A stretch of 19,591 nt of DNA from WTJH01 sp049598145 (GTDB lineage Bacteria; Bacteroidota; Bacteroidia; Flavobacteriales; Flavobacteriaceae): NCBI GenBank assembly GCA_049598145.1, contig JBMYNJ010000025.1, positions 1 through 19,591 of the forward strand, read 5' to 3'. Shown piece by piece: positions 7,841-15,715 of this stretch (position 1 is the stretch's first letter; every line of letters starts with the position of its first letter). The translations under genes and the position numbers were made by a program. Below the pieces are notes generated by a model. That model searched no databases. It saw nothing but the letters and a program-made list of their open reading frames with translations, and had not been told where the DNA came from.

Positions 7841-9229
7841 ATGGCATCGCATTACGAAGCACCGATTCGAAAACCCCTAGTGACAGGGAATAAGAGCTAT
7901 CACGATGTGACGGTTGATATTGCCGCACCCGTGGAGGGCAAAGCCAATCGTCAGTGGTGGATTGTTTTTGGAATCGCATTAACAGCTTTCTTATGGGGGC
8001 TGGGATGTATCATTTACACCATTTCCACCGGAATTGGAACCTGGGGTTTAAATAAAACAGTCGGATGGGCCTGGGATATCACCAATTTTGTTTGGTGGGT
8101 AGGTATTGGTCACGCAGGAACGCTCATTTCTGCAGTACTTTTGTTATTCCGACAAAAGTGGAGAATGGCGATCAACCGTTCTGCTGAGGCGATGACGATT
8201 TTCTCTGTTATTCAAGCAGGATTGTTTCCCATTATTCATATGGGGCGTCCTTGGTTAGCATATTGGGTATTGCCTATTCCAAACGGTTTTGGTTCGCTAT
8301 GGGTGAACTTTAACTCTCCTCTGTTGTGGGATGTATTTGCCATTTCAACCTATTTGTCGGTCTCTTTGGTATTCTGGTGGACCGGTCTCTTGCCAGACTT
8401 CGCAATGATCCGCGATCGAGCAGTCAAACCATTTCAAAAGAAAATTTACAGTTTGTTGAGCTTCGGCTGGTCTGGACGAGCTAAAGATTGGCAACGTTTC
8501 GAAGAGGTGTCTCTTGTTTTAGCCGGTTTGGCAACTCCTCTAGTACTTTCTGTACACACGATTGTATCTTTTGACTTTGCCACCTCGGTTATTCCCGGAT
8601 GGCACACGACTATTTTCCCACCTTACTTTGTGGCTGGGGCCATATTTTCCGGATTTGCCATGGTAAATACACTTTTGATCATCATGCGTAAAGTAGTGAA
8701 TATGGAAAACTATATCACGATCCAGCACATAGAGTTGATGAATATCGTGATTATGATTACGGGCTCTATTGTGGGAGTTGCATACATTACAGAATTATTT
8801 ATTGCCTGGTATTCTGGTGTGGAGTATGAGCAATATGCCTTCTTAAATCGTGCCACCGGACCTTATTGGTGGGCCTACTGTTCGATGATGACTTGTAATG
8901 TATTTTCCCCACAGTTTATGTGGTTTAAAAAACTTAGAACATCAATTATGTTCTCTTTTATTATTTCAATTGTGGTCAATATTGGGATGTGGTTTGAGCG
9001 TTTCGTGATTATCGTAACTTCCTTACACCGAGACTATTTACCCTCATCGTGGACCATGTTTTCACCCACCTTTGTAGATATTGGAATCTTTATTGGAACG
9101 ATCGGATTTTTCTTTGTCTTATTCCTTCTTTATGCGAGAACCTTCCCGGTAATCGCTCAGGCAGAGGTCAAGACCATATTAAAATCCTCTGGGGATAATT
9201 ATAAAAAATTAAGAGAAGCAAATGAGTAG
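7841..9229 (+). CDS. actC: Alternative complex III membrane subunit ActC (NrfD/PsrC family)
   Basis: This 462-residue integral membrane protein shows about ten hydrophobic helices and the NrfD-family phrase TNFVWWVGIGHAGTLISA near the second helix. In alternative complex III, ActC and its homologue ActF form the membrane core, and ActC lies under the iron-sulfur subunit ActB and is associated with quinol oxidation. Conserved polar residues inside helices, including the His of GIGHAG and the Asp of WDITNF, are candidates for proton or quinone chemistry; that assignment is inference. The start at 7841 is preceded by an AT-rich leader rather than a Shine-Dalgarno site. The 3' end overlaps actD by 8 bp (ATGAGTAG), indicating translational coupling. 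Length and topology are those expected for the family. Confidence 0.94.
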   Translation: MASHYEAPIRKPLVTGNKSYHDVTVDIAAPVEGKANRQWWIVFGIALTAFLWGLGCIIYTISTGIGTWGLNKTVGWAWDITNFVWWVGIGHAGTLISAVLLLFRQKWRMAINRSAEAMTIFSVIQAGLFPIIHMGRPWLAYWVLPIPNGFGSLWVNFNSPLLWDVFAISTYLSVSLVFWWTGLLPDFAMIRDRAVKPFQKKIYSLLSFGWSGRAKDWQRFEEVSLVLAGLATPLVLSVHTIVSFDFATSVIPGWHTTIFPPYFVAGAIFSGFAMVNTLLIIMRKVVNMENYITIQHIELMNIVIMITGSIVGVAYITELFIAWYSGVEYEQYAFLNRATGPYWWAYCSMMTCNVFSPQFMWFKKLRTSIMFSFIISIVVNIGMWFERFVIIVTSLHRDYLPSSWTMFSPTFVDIGIFIGTIGFFFVLFLLYARTFPVIAQAEVKTILKSSGDNYKKLREANE

Positions 9230-9743
9230 TCAAGTAATACACGCATTATACGACGACGACGACGTATTGCTAAAAGCCGTAAAAGAGGTTCGTGCTGAGA
9301 AACATCATATCGAAGAGGTCTATACCCCTTTTCCAGTTCACGGCTTAGACCACGCCATGGGAATGGCGGAAACCCGAATTGCGATCATGGCTTTTATTTA
9401 TGGGATAATCGGCTTTTCAGTTGCCGTGATTATGATCAACTACATCATGATTGTGGACTGGCCCCAAAATATCGGAGGGAAGCCCAGTTTTTCCTTTTTG
9501 GAAAACATGCCGGCTTTTGTTCCTGTGATGTTTGAAATGACCGTGTTTTTTTCGGCCCATTTGATGGTAATCACATTTTACCTCAGAAGTCGCCTTTGGC
9601 CATTTAAGAAAGCTGAAAATCCAAATCCTTTAACTACAGATGACAAATTTTTGATGGAAGTAGCTGTAGGAAAAGACGCGAAAGCATTAAAAGAATTATT
9701 ACAAAAAACAGGGGCTATCGAAGTGAGCCTTCTCGAAAAATAG
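9222..9743 (+). CDS. actD: Alternative complex III subunit ActD (DUF3341 family)
   Basis: The 173-residue product has a soluble N-terminus (acidic YDDDDVLLKAVKEV near residue 10, then EVYTPFPVHGLDHAMG) and two membrane helices. The first begins near IAIMAFIYGIIG and the second near FVPVMFEMTVFFSA. This is the layout of the DUF3341 family, ActD. ActD stabilises the membrane part of alternative complex III and carries no known cofactor; none of the usual haem or iron-sulfur motifs is present here. The start ATG lies inside the end of actC (8-bp overlap), so translation is probably coupled. The start of actE follows 6 bp after the stop. The call rests on both sequence pattern and its fixed place between actC and actE. 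Confidence 0.92.
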   Translation: MSSQVIHALYDDDDVLLKAVKEVRAEKHHIEEVYTPFPVHGLDHAMGMAETRIAIMAFIYGIIGFSVAVIMINYIMIVDWPQNIGGKPSFSFLENMPAFVPVMFEMTVFFSAHLMVITFYLRSRLWPFKKAENPNPLTTDDKFLMEVAVGKDAKALKELLQKTGAIEVSLLEK

Positions 9744-9749
9744 GAACGG

Positions 9750-10301
9750 ATGAAAAAATTTCTACTTTTTGGAACCTTATTGATTTTAGGAATCTCAACC
9801 AGCTCGTGCTTTGATCCCTCAAGGCCTAACTATCAGTATTTTCCTAATATGTATGAGCCGGTGGGGTATGAAACCTATGCCGATTCCGATGCTTTTGCCA
9901 ACGGAATTGAAGCACAAATTCCTGTGGAAGGCTCTATTGCACGGGGTTGGCAACCCTATGACTACCCCGACACAAATGAGGGTTACGAAGCGGCCAAAGT
10001 AGGGCTGATATCTCCTTTAGCCAATACAGAAGAGCATTTGGCTAATGGGAAAGAATTGTATGGGATCTATTGTGCCGTTTGTCATGGAAAAAAAGGCGAT
10101 GGCCAAGGCATCTTAATGACAAGAGAAAAGTTTTTAGGGATTCCCAGCTATGCCGATCGTGAGATTACCCCCGGAAGTATTTACCACGTACTGATGTATG
10201 GTAAAAATGCCATGGGGTCCCATGCCGGACAAGTGAACGCCAAAGAGCGTTGGCAAATTGCACAGCACGTGATGCAATTGCGTGAAAAATTGATTAAATA
10301 A
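9750..10301 (+). CDS. actE: Alternative complex III monohaem cytochrome c lipoprotein ActE
   Basis: ActE is a monohaem cytochrome c subunit and a candidate exit point for electrons to the terminal oxidase. The 183 residues start with a lipoprotein signal (hydrophobic core, then STSSC with Cys20), so the mature protein should be lipid-anchored on the periplasmic side. The haem motif CAVCH lies at 108-112, followed by GKKGDGQG, with Met155 (KNAMGSH) as the likely sixth ligand. About 85 residues of extended, Tyr- and Pro-rich sequence separate the anchor from the haem domain, which would let it wrap along the complex. Start choice is clear: ATG at 9750, 6 bp after actD. It is followed 16 bp later by actF, which has a good AAGGAAG ribosome-binding site. 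Confidence 0.93.
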   Translation: MKKFLLFGTLLILGISTSSCFDPSRPNYQYFPNMYEPVGYETYADSDAFANGIEAQIPVEGSIARGWQPYDYPDTNEGYEAAKVGLISPLANTEEHLANGKELYGIYCAVCHGKKGDGQGILMTREKFLGIPSYADREITPGSIYHVLMYGKNAMGSHAGQVNAKERWQIAQHVMQLREKLIK

Positions 10302-10317
10302 TTGAAGGAAGTTTAAG

Positions 10318-11709
10318 ATGAATTACACTTTTCCTGCCCGTTTAAAAATATTTAGCATCGTTCTGATGGTCGTAGGTTTTCTAGGATTGGCCTATGGATT
10401 TTTAGCAGCCCCTCACACAGTTTCAGAAGCCCAAGCGATGGTCGCAGATGCGCACCACGGAGGCCATGGTGAGGCAACTGAACACAATACTCATGCTGAG
10501 CATAGCGATCATGCTTCCGAGGCTTCGGAAAAACATCACGCAGAAGAGAGCACCCATGGAGATGAACACGCTTCGGCAGAAGCGGTCCATGGCGAAGGGC
10601 ACGACGACCACGGAGAACACCTTTTACATCAATTACAAAACAGACCCTGGGCTGCTTTGTATGTCGCGGCCTTCTTTTTTATGATGATTGCCCTCGGTGT
10701 ATTGGCATTTTATGCGATTAATCGCGTAGCACAGGCCGGATGGTCGATTGTATTGTTTCGTGTAATGGAAGGCATCACAGCCTATTTGGTTCCAGGAGCG
10801 CTTATTGTCTTTGTAATCTTATTGCTATCAGGCATGCACTTTAACCATTTGTTTATTTGGATGGACCCCGAAGTGGTTGCACATGACAAATTAATTCAAG
10901 GAAAAGTATCTTATCTCAACGTCCCTTTCTTTTTAGGGAGAGCATTGTTCTTTATTGCCGGGTGGGGGCTTTATCGCTTTTTCTCTCGGAAGTTTTCTTT
11001 GGCACAAGATCAGGCCTCCGATAATAGGAATCACAAAAAAAACTTCCGTATTTCGGCTGGGTTCTTGGTATTCTATATCGTTACCGAATCGATCATGTCT
11101 TGGGATTGGATCATGTCTATTGATCCCCACTGGTTCAGTACCCTGTTTGGCTGGTATGTATTTGCCAGTATGTTTGTGACCGGGATCACCACGATCGCGC
11201 TGGTGACTATTTATCTTAAATCTAAAGGGTATCTCGATTTTGTTAACGACAATCACATTCACGATTTAGGGAAGTTTATGTTCGGGATTAGCATTTTTTG
11301 GACCTATTTGTGGTTTTCACAGTTTATGTTGATATGGTATTCCAATATTCCCGAAGAGGTCACCTATTTCATTACCCGAATTGAAGACTACAACTTGCCT
11401 TTCTTTGGCATGTTAGTGATGAATTTTATCTTCCCTTTGTTGATTTTAATGAACAGCGATTACAAACGCACGAACTATTTTATTGTAATGGCGGGTATTG
11501 TAATCGTTTTAGGACACTATATGGATATTTTCAATATGATCATGCCTTCCGCTGTGGGAGACCAATGGTTTATTGGAATCCCTGAAATTGGAGGATTTGT
11601 ATTCTTTTTAGGACTGTTTATATTCGTCGTCTTTAAAGAATTGACTAAAGCACCACTTCTAGCCAGTGGCGACCCTTATATTGAAGAAAGCAAGCGATTT
11701 GTCTATTAA
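10318..11709 (+). CDS. actF: Alternative complex III membrane subunit ActF with His-rich periplasmic loop
   Basis: ActF is the second NrfD-like membrane subunit of alternative complex III, a homologue of ActC. The 463 residues contain about ten helices: one at about 8-30, then nine from about residue 110 onward. Between the first and second helix lies a hydrophilic segment (46-104) with 16 His residues, interspersed with Glu, Asp, Ala and Gly. Such a composition suggests metal binding, or simply a charged low-complexity linker. The core keeps family-like membrane phrases such as SWDWIMSIDPHWFST and GHYMDIFNM. An AAGGAAG site sits 5-11 bp upstream of the ATG, one of the few clear Shine-Dalgarno sequences here. 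coxB starts 18 bp downstream, linking complex III and the oxidase in one transcript. Confidence 0.93.
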   Translation: MNYTFPARLKIFSIVLMVVGFLGLAYGFLAAPHTVSEAQAMVADAHHGGHGEATEHNTHAEHSDHASEASEKHHAEESTHGDEHASAEAVHGEGHDDHGEHLLHQLQNRPWAALYVAAFFFMMIALGVLAFYAINRVAQAGWSIVLFRVMEGITAYLVPGALIVFVILLLSGMHFNHLFIWMDPEVVAHDKLIQGKVSYLNVPFFLGRALFFIAGWGLYRFFSRKFSLAQDQASDNRNHKKNFRISAGFLVFYIVTESIMSWDWIMSIDPHWFSTLFGWYVFASMFVTGITTIALVTIYLKSKGYLDFVNDNHIHDLGKFMFGISIFWTYLWFSQFMLIWYSNIPEEVTYFITRIEDYNLPFFGMLVMNFIFPLLILMNSDYKRTNYFIVMAGIVIVLGHYMDIFNMIMPSAVGDQWFIGIPEIGGFVFFLGLFIFVVFKELTKAPLLASGDPYIEESKRFVY

Positions 11710-11727
11710 ATTTCAAAACAAGCTTAA

Positions 11728-12792
11728 ATGACGTCAGCACTATTTTTTATTGTTCTTTTATTGATTGCCGTTTCCATTTGGCAAATATCCAAGATTTTTG
11801 AGCTCTCTCAAGCACGTAAAGAACCCACACAGATTGCAGATGACAACGATAACGATTGGAACGGAAAGTTCATGTTAGCCTTTCTTTTCTTTATTTATGG
11901 GATCACCATTTTTTCCTTTTGGGCATATAGCGATGTACTCCTTCCTGTGGCTGCCTCTGAACACGGTTCTGAGTACGACAATCTGATGTACATTTCTTTT
12001 GTAATCATCTTTATTGTTCAGACGATAACGCAGGCCTTATTGCATTACTACTCATATAAGTATAGAGGGGAAAAAGGAAAGAAAGCCCTATTTTATGCAG
12101 ATAACAACACCCTAGAGGCTATCTGGACCATTATTCCTGTGATTGTTTTGGCAGGATTAATCCTGTACGGCCTCTACACCTGGACGACCATCATGAATAT
12201 CGAAGAAAACGAGGATGCCCTGGTGGTAGAGCTTTATGCACAGCAGTTTAACTGGAAGGCTCGTTATGCAGGTGCTGATGGAGTTTTGGGTGATGCCAAT
12301 GTCCGTTTCTTACAGGATTTTGACGGAAAAAATCTCGTTGGAATCGATGCGACAGACCCCAACGGACTTGACGATATAGTCGTTCAGGAATTGCACTTAC
12401 CTGTGGGCCGCGAAGTTATCTTTAAAATGCGTTCACAAGATGTATTACACTCGGCTTATATGCCGCACTTCAGAGCACAGATGAACTGTGTTCCGGGAAT
12501 GATTACTGAGTTTGCATTTACCCCTAACATGACTACCGAGCAAATGCGCCAAACTCCGGAAATGGTCGCTAAGGTCAAAAAAATTAACAAGATTCGAGTC
12601 GAGAACAGTAAAGAATTAATCGCCAAAGGAGAAGAGCCTTTGGAACCTTATGTATTTGATTATTTATTACTTTGCAACAAAATTTGCGGAGCGTCTCACT
12701 ACAATATGCAAATGAAAATTGTGGTGGATTCGCCGGAGGAATATGAAAAGTGGATTAAAAATCAGCAAACTTTCGCACAAGTCATTCAGTAA
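11728..12792 (+). CDS. coxB: Cytochrome c oxidase subunit II (CuA subunit)
   Basis: CoxB accepts electrons at the binuclear CuA centre and passes them to haem a in CoxA. The CuA ligands are visible: His241 (QDVLHSAYMPHF), Cys316 and Cys320 with His324 and Met327 (CNKICGASHYNM). The residue supplying the backbone-carbonyl ligand, usually Glu in CxExC, is Lys318; a side-chain change there need not abolish copper binding. His241 to Cys316 is 75 residues, against 35 in bovine subunit II. The extra length lies in a charged segment around EQMRQTPEMVAKVKKINKI. Four hydrophobic segments (about 4-24, 48-71, 85-106 and 130-152) precede the CuA domain, two more than the classical hairpin. There is no fused cytochrome c domain (no CXXCH), so electrons must come from ActE, ActA or a separate cytochrome. 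It precedes coxA by 22 bp. Confidence 0.95.
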   Translation: MTSALFFIVLLLIAVSIWQISKIFELSQARKEPTQIADDNDNDWNGKFMLAFLFFIYGITIFSFWAYSDVLLPVAASEHGSEYDNLMYISFVIIFIVQTITQALLHYYSYKYRGEKGKKALFYADNNTLEAIWTIIPVIVLAGLILYGLYTWTTIMNIEENEDALVVELYAQQFNWKARYAGADGVLGDANVRFLQDFDGKNLVGIDATDPNGLDDIVVQELHLPVGREVIFKMRSQDVLHSAYMPHFRAQMNCVPGMITEFAFTPNMTTEQMRQTPEMVAKVKKINKIRVENSKELIAKGEEPLEPYVFDYLLLCNKICGASHYNMQMKIVVDSPEEYEKWIKNQQTFAQVIQ

Positions 12793-12814
12793 AACAATAT
12801 AACACTATATCGAT

Positions 12815-14605
12815 ATGTCAACAGTAGCAGCGCACGCACACGAGGAGGATCACGGGCATCATCACAAAGAAACGTTTATCACCAAATACATCTTTAGCCA
12901 AGACCATAAGATGATTGCGAAACAATACCTGATCACAGGATTGTTTATGGGAATCATTGGGATTGCGATGTCTTTGTTATTTCGTTTGCAGTTGGCCTGG
13001 CCCGAACAACCTTTTGGAATTTTTGAAGTTCTTTTAGGAAAATGGGCTCCCGATGGGGTAATGGACCCCAATGTTTATTTGGCCTTGGTAACCATCCACG
13101 GGACCATCATGGTATTCTTCGTATTGACGGCCGGTTTGAGTGGAACCTTTAGTAACCTGTTAATTCCATTACAGATTGGCGCACGCGATATGGCTTCCGG
13201 ACTTTTAAATATGATTTCCTTTTGGTTATTCTTCCTGTCCAGTGTAATTATGGTGATGTCTCTTTTTGTGGAAGCGGGTCCTGCTGCAGCCGGTTGGACC
13301 ATTTATCCACCTTTGAGTGCAATTCCACAAGCACAGCCGGGTTCCGGAATGGGAATGACTTTATGGTTGGTCTCTATGGCCATTTTTATTGCTTCTTCCC
13401 TTTTAGGTTCGTTGAACTACATTGTGACCGTTATCAACTTGCGAACCAAGGGAATGACTATGACTCGTTTGCCCTTGACTATTTGGGCATTTTTTGTCAC
13501 AGCAATCATTGGAGTAGTTTCTTTCCCGGTATTGCTTTCGGCAGCTTTACTATTAATTATGGATCGAAGTTTTGGAACTTCTTTCTTCCTTTCGGATATC
13601 TTTATTCAGGGGGAAGTGCTCCATTACCAAGGGGGGTCTCCTGTATTGTATGAGCACCTTTTCTGGTTTTTAGGACATCCGGAAGTTTATATTGTATTAT
13701 TACCAGCTCTTGGCATCACCTCAGAAATCATAGCTACGAACGCCCGTAAACCTATTTTTGGGTATCGAGCGATGGTAGCCTCCATTTTGGCGATTGCTTT
13801 TCTTTCTACTATTGTTTGGGGGCACCATATGTTTATTTCCGGAATGAACCCTTTCTTAGGGTCGGTATTTACCTTTACAACTTTATTAATTGCTATTCCA
13901 TCGGCGGTAAAAGCGTTCAATTATATCACTACGCTTTGGAAAGGAAATTTACAGTTAAATCCTGCGATGTTGTTTTCTATCGGATTGGTTTCAACCTTCA
14001 TCACCGGTGGATTAACAGGAATTATTCTCGGGGATAGTACCTTAGATATCAATGTACACGACACTTATTTCGTAGTAGCTCACTTCCATTTAGTGATGGG
14101 AATTTCGGCTCTTTACGGACTCTTTGCTGGGGTGTATCACTGGTTCCCTAAGATGTTTCGTCGAATGATGAATAAAAACTTAGGATATGTACATTTTTGG
14201 GTGACGGCAATTTCCGCTTACGGAGTTTTCTTCCCCATGCACTTTATCGGAATGGCCGGACTCCCGAGACGTTATTATACGAACACAGCTTTCCCATATT
14301 TCGATGATTTAGCCAATATTAATGTGTTGATTACTGTATTCGCTCTAATCGCAGGGGCAGCTCAAATCGTTTTCCTTTACAATTTTATTCACAGCATTTT
14401 TTACGGAAAACCGACCGAACAAAATCCCTGGCGTTCGAATACTCTGGAGTGGACAGCTCCCATTAAACATATTCACGGGAACTGGGAAGGAAAAATCCCA
14501 GAGGTATATCGTTGGGCATATGATTATTCGAAACCTGGACAAGAAGATGATTTCGTTCCACAAAATGTTCCTCTCAAAGAAGGGGAAGAAGAGTTACAAC
14601 ATTAA
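12815..14605 (+). CDS. coxA: Cytochrome c oxidase subunit I (aa3-type, A1 class)
   Basis: CoxA is the catalytic subunit of the proton-pumping haem-copper oxidase that reduces O2 to water. In 596 residues all key groups are present. Haem a is ligated by His95 (TIHGT) and His425, and haem a3 by His423 (AHFHL). CuB is ligated by His288, His337 and His338 (GHPEVY and WGHHMF). The Tyr292 of GHPEVY is placed to cross-link to His288. Glu290 of the D channel, the entry Asp125 (IGARDMA) and Lys366 of the K channel define an A1-type pump. The paired Arg of LPRRYY should contact haem propionates. The N-terminus is His-rich (six His within residues 7-17). The gene is last in the operon; a strong terminator begins 20 bp after its stop. 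Subunit III is not adjacent, as in many flavobacteria. Confidence 0.97.
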   Translation: MSTVAAHAHEEDHGHHHKETFITKYIFSQDHKMIAKQYLITGLFMGIIGIAMSLLFRLQLAWPEQPFGIFEVLLGKWAPDGVMDPNVYLALVTIHGTIMVFFVLTAGLSGTFSNLLIPLQIGARDMASGLLNMISFWLFFLSSVIMVMSLFVEAGPAAAGWTIYPPLSAIPQAQPGSGMGMTLWLVSMAIFIASSLLGSLNYIVTVINLRTKGMTMTRLPLTIWAFFVTAIIGVVSFPVLLSAALLLIMDRSFGTSFFLSDIFIQGEVLHYQGGSPVLYEHLFWFLGHPEVYIVLLPALGITSEIIATNARKPIFGYRAMVASILAIAFLSTIVWGHHMFISGMNPFLGSVFTFTTLLIAIPSAVKAFNYITTLWKGNLQLNPAMLFSIGLVSTFITGGLTGIILGDSTLDINVHDTYFVVAHFHLVMGISALYGLFAGVYHWFPKMFRRMMNKNLGYVHFWVTAISAYGVFFPMHFIGMAGLPRRYYTNTAFPYFDDLANINVLITVFALIAGAAQIVFLYNFIHSIFYGKPTEQNPWRSNTLEWTAPIKHIHGNWEGKIPEVYRWAYDYSKPGQEDDFVPQNVPLKEGEEELQH

Positions 14606-14625
14606 CTTTCCTGACACAAATTATT

Positions 14626-14652
14626 AAAAGCGACCTTCGGGTCGCTTTTTTT
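14626..14652 (+). terminator. Strong intrinsic terminator of the act-cox operon
   Basis: A perfect 10-bp stem (AAAAGCGACC at 14626-14635 pairing with GGTCGCTTTT at 14640-14649) closes a TTCG tetraloop of the extra-stable C(UUCG)G type, and the T tract runs on to 14652. It lies 20 bp after the coxA stop and about 30 bp before the ruvB promoter element, so it separates the respiratory operon from ruvB. Confidence 0.9.
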
Positions 14653-14680
14653 GTGGTTTTAAAGTGCCGTTCAATAAATG

Positions 14681-14688
14681 TATCTTTG
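14681..14688 (+). promoter_or_regulatory. Promoter -7 element of the ruvB operon (TATCTTTG)
   Basis: TATCTTTG is an exact TAnnTTTG match ending only 5 bp before the ruvB ATG at 14694. Transcription from it would begin at or within a few bases of the start codon, so the message would be leaderless or nearly so. No clear TTG is found at the -33 spacing. The strong terminator just upstream makes a promoter here necessary. Confidence 0.6.
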
Positions 14689-14693
14689 AAAGG

Positions 14694-15713
14694 ATGAATG
14701 AAAATTTAGACCCTAACGGGGAGCATTTTTCGAGTGAAGAACACGATATCGATCGGGCTTTACGTCCCCTGAGTTTTGATGATTTTGCCGGGCAAGCAGC
14801 AATTCTTGAAAACCTACAAATTTTTGTAGCTGCTGCCAACCAACGGGAGGAAGCCTTGGATCACACCTTATTTCATGGCCCTCCAGGTCTGGGAAAAACA
14901 ACTTTGGCGCATATCTTGGCAAACGAACTTGGTGCAGGGATTAAACTGACCTCTGGACCAGTGCTGGATAAACCCGGGGACTTGGCGGGACTACTTACAA
15001 ATTTGCAGCCCCGAGACATTTTATTTATTGACGAAATTCATCGGCTAAGTCCGGTGGTGGAAGAATATTTGTATTCTGCCATGGAGGACTATAAAATCGA
15101 CATTATGATCGAAACCGGGCCGAATGCTCGAGCAGTTCAAATTCAATTAAACCCGTTTACTTTGGTCGGTGCTACGACTCGGTCGGGGTTATTGACGGCT
15201 CCTATGCGTGCCCGATTTGGGATCAGCAATCGGCTGGAATACTATTCTACTGAGCTTCTAGGAACTATCCTGGAAAGAAGCGCAGCCATATTAAAGGTTC
15301 CTATAGCCCCCGATGCAGCCGTAGAAATTGCTGGACGAAGCCGAGGAACTCCGAGAATTGCAAATGGATTGTTGCGCAGGGTTCGAGATTTTGCGCAAAT
15401 CAAGGGCGATGGTGATATCGATCTAAATATCACCCAGTACGCTTTAAAAGCACTTAATGTAGATGCTCACGGGCTGGATGAGATGGACAATAAAATTTTA
15501 ACCACCTTAATCGACAAGTTTAAGGGGGGGCCCGTAGGGATTACGACCTTAGCTACAGCTGTTGCCGAAAACGGGGAAACCATTGAAGAGGTATACGAAC
15601 CTTTTCTCATTCAACAGGGTTTTATCGTTCGAACACCACGTGGGCGGGAAGTTACCGAACAGGCCTATCGGCACCTGGGACGAATTAAAGGCAATCAGGG
15701 CGGTTTATTTTAA
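14694..15713 (+). CDS. ruvB: Holliday junction branch-migration ATPase RuvB
   Basis: RuvB is the hexameric AAA+ motor that, with RuvA, drives branch migration of Holliday junctions in recombinational repair. From ATG 14694 the protein has 339 residues. Walker A GPPGLGKTT lies at 62-70, Walker B DEIH at 113-116 and the sensor-1 motif ATTR at 160-163, followed by SGLLTAPMRARFGI. The C-terminal winged-helix DNA-binding domain includes KGGPVGITTLATAV and RTPRGREVT. An in-frame GTG at 14664 would add ten residues, but the family N-terminus (MNENLDP) begins at 14694 and the promoter element lies between the two. The P450 gene starts 2 bp after the stop, so it is almost certainly co-transcribed. Nothing is missing. 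Confidence 0.97.
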   Translation: MNENLDPNGEHFSSEEHDIDRALRPLSFDDFAGQAAILENLQIFVAAANQREEALDHTLFHGPPGLGKTTLAHILANELGAGIKLTSGPVLDKPGDLAGLLTNLQPRDILFIDEIHRLSPVVEEYLYSAMEDYKIDIMIETGPNARAVQIQLNPFTLVGATTRSGLLTAPMRARFGISNRLEYYSTELLGTILERSAAILKVPIAPDAAVEIAGRSRGTPRIANGLLRRVRDFAQIKGDGDIDLNITQYALKALNVDAHGLDEMDNKILTTLIDKFKGGPVGITTLATAVAENGETIEEVYEPFLIQQGFIVRTPRGREVTEQAYRHLGRIKGNQGGLF

Positions 15714-15715
15714 GG

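Noticed and set aside
12673..12708. CoxB as a quinol-oxidase subunit that has lost CuA
   Set aside because: Both Cys, the two His and the Met ligand are present; only the Glu that binds through its backbone is changed.
14664..14696. Longer ruvB starting at GTG 14664
   Set aside because: The extra ten residues do not fit the RuvB family start and would span the TATCTTTG promoter element; ATG 14694 begins the expected MNENLDP.
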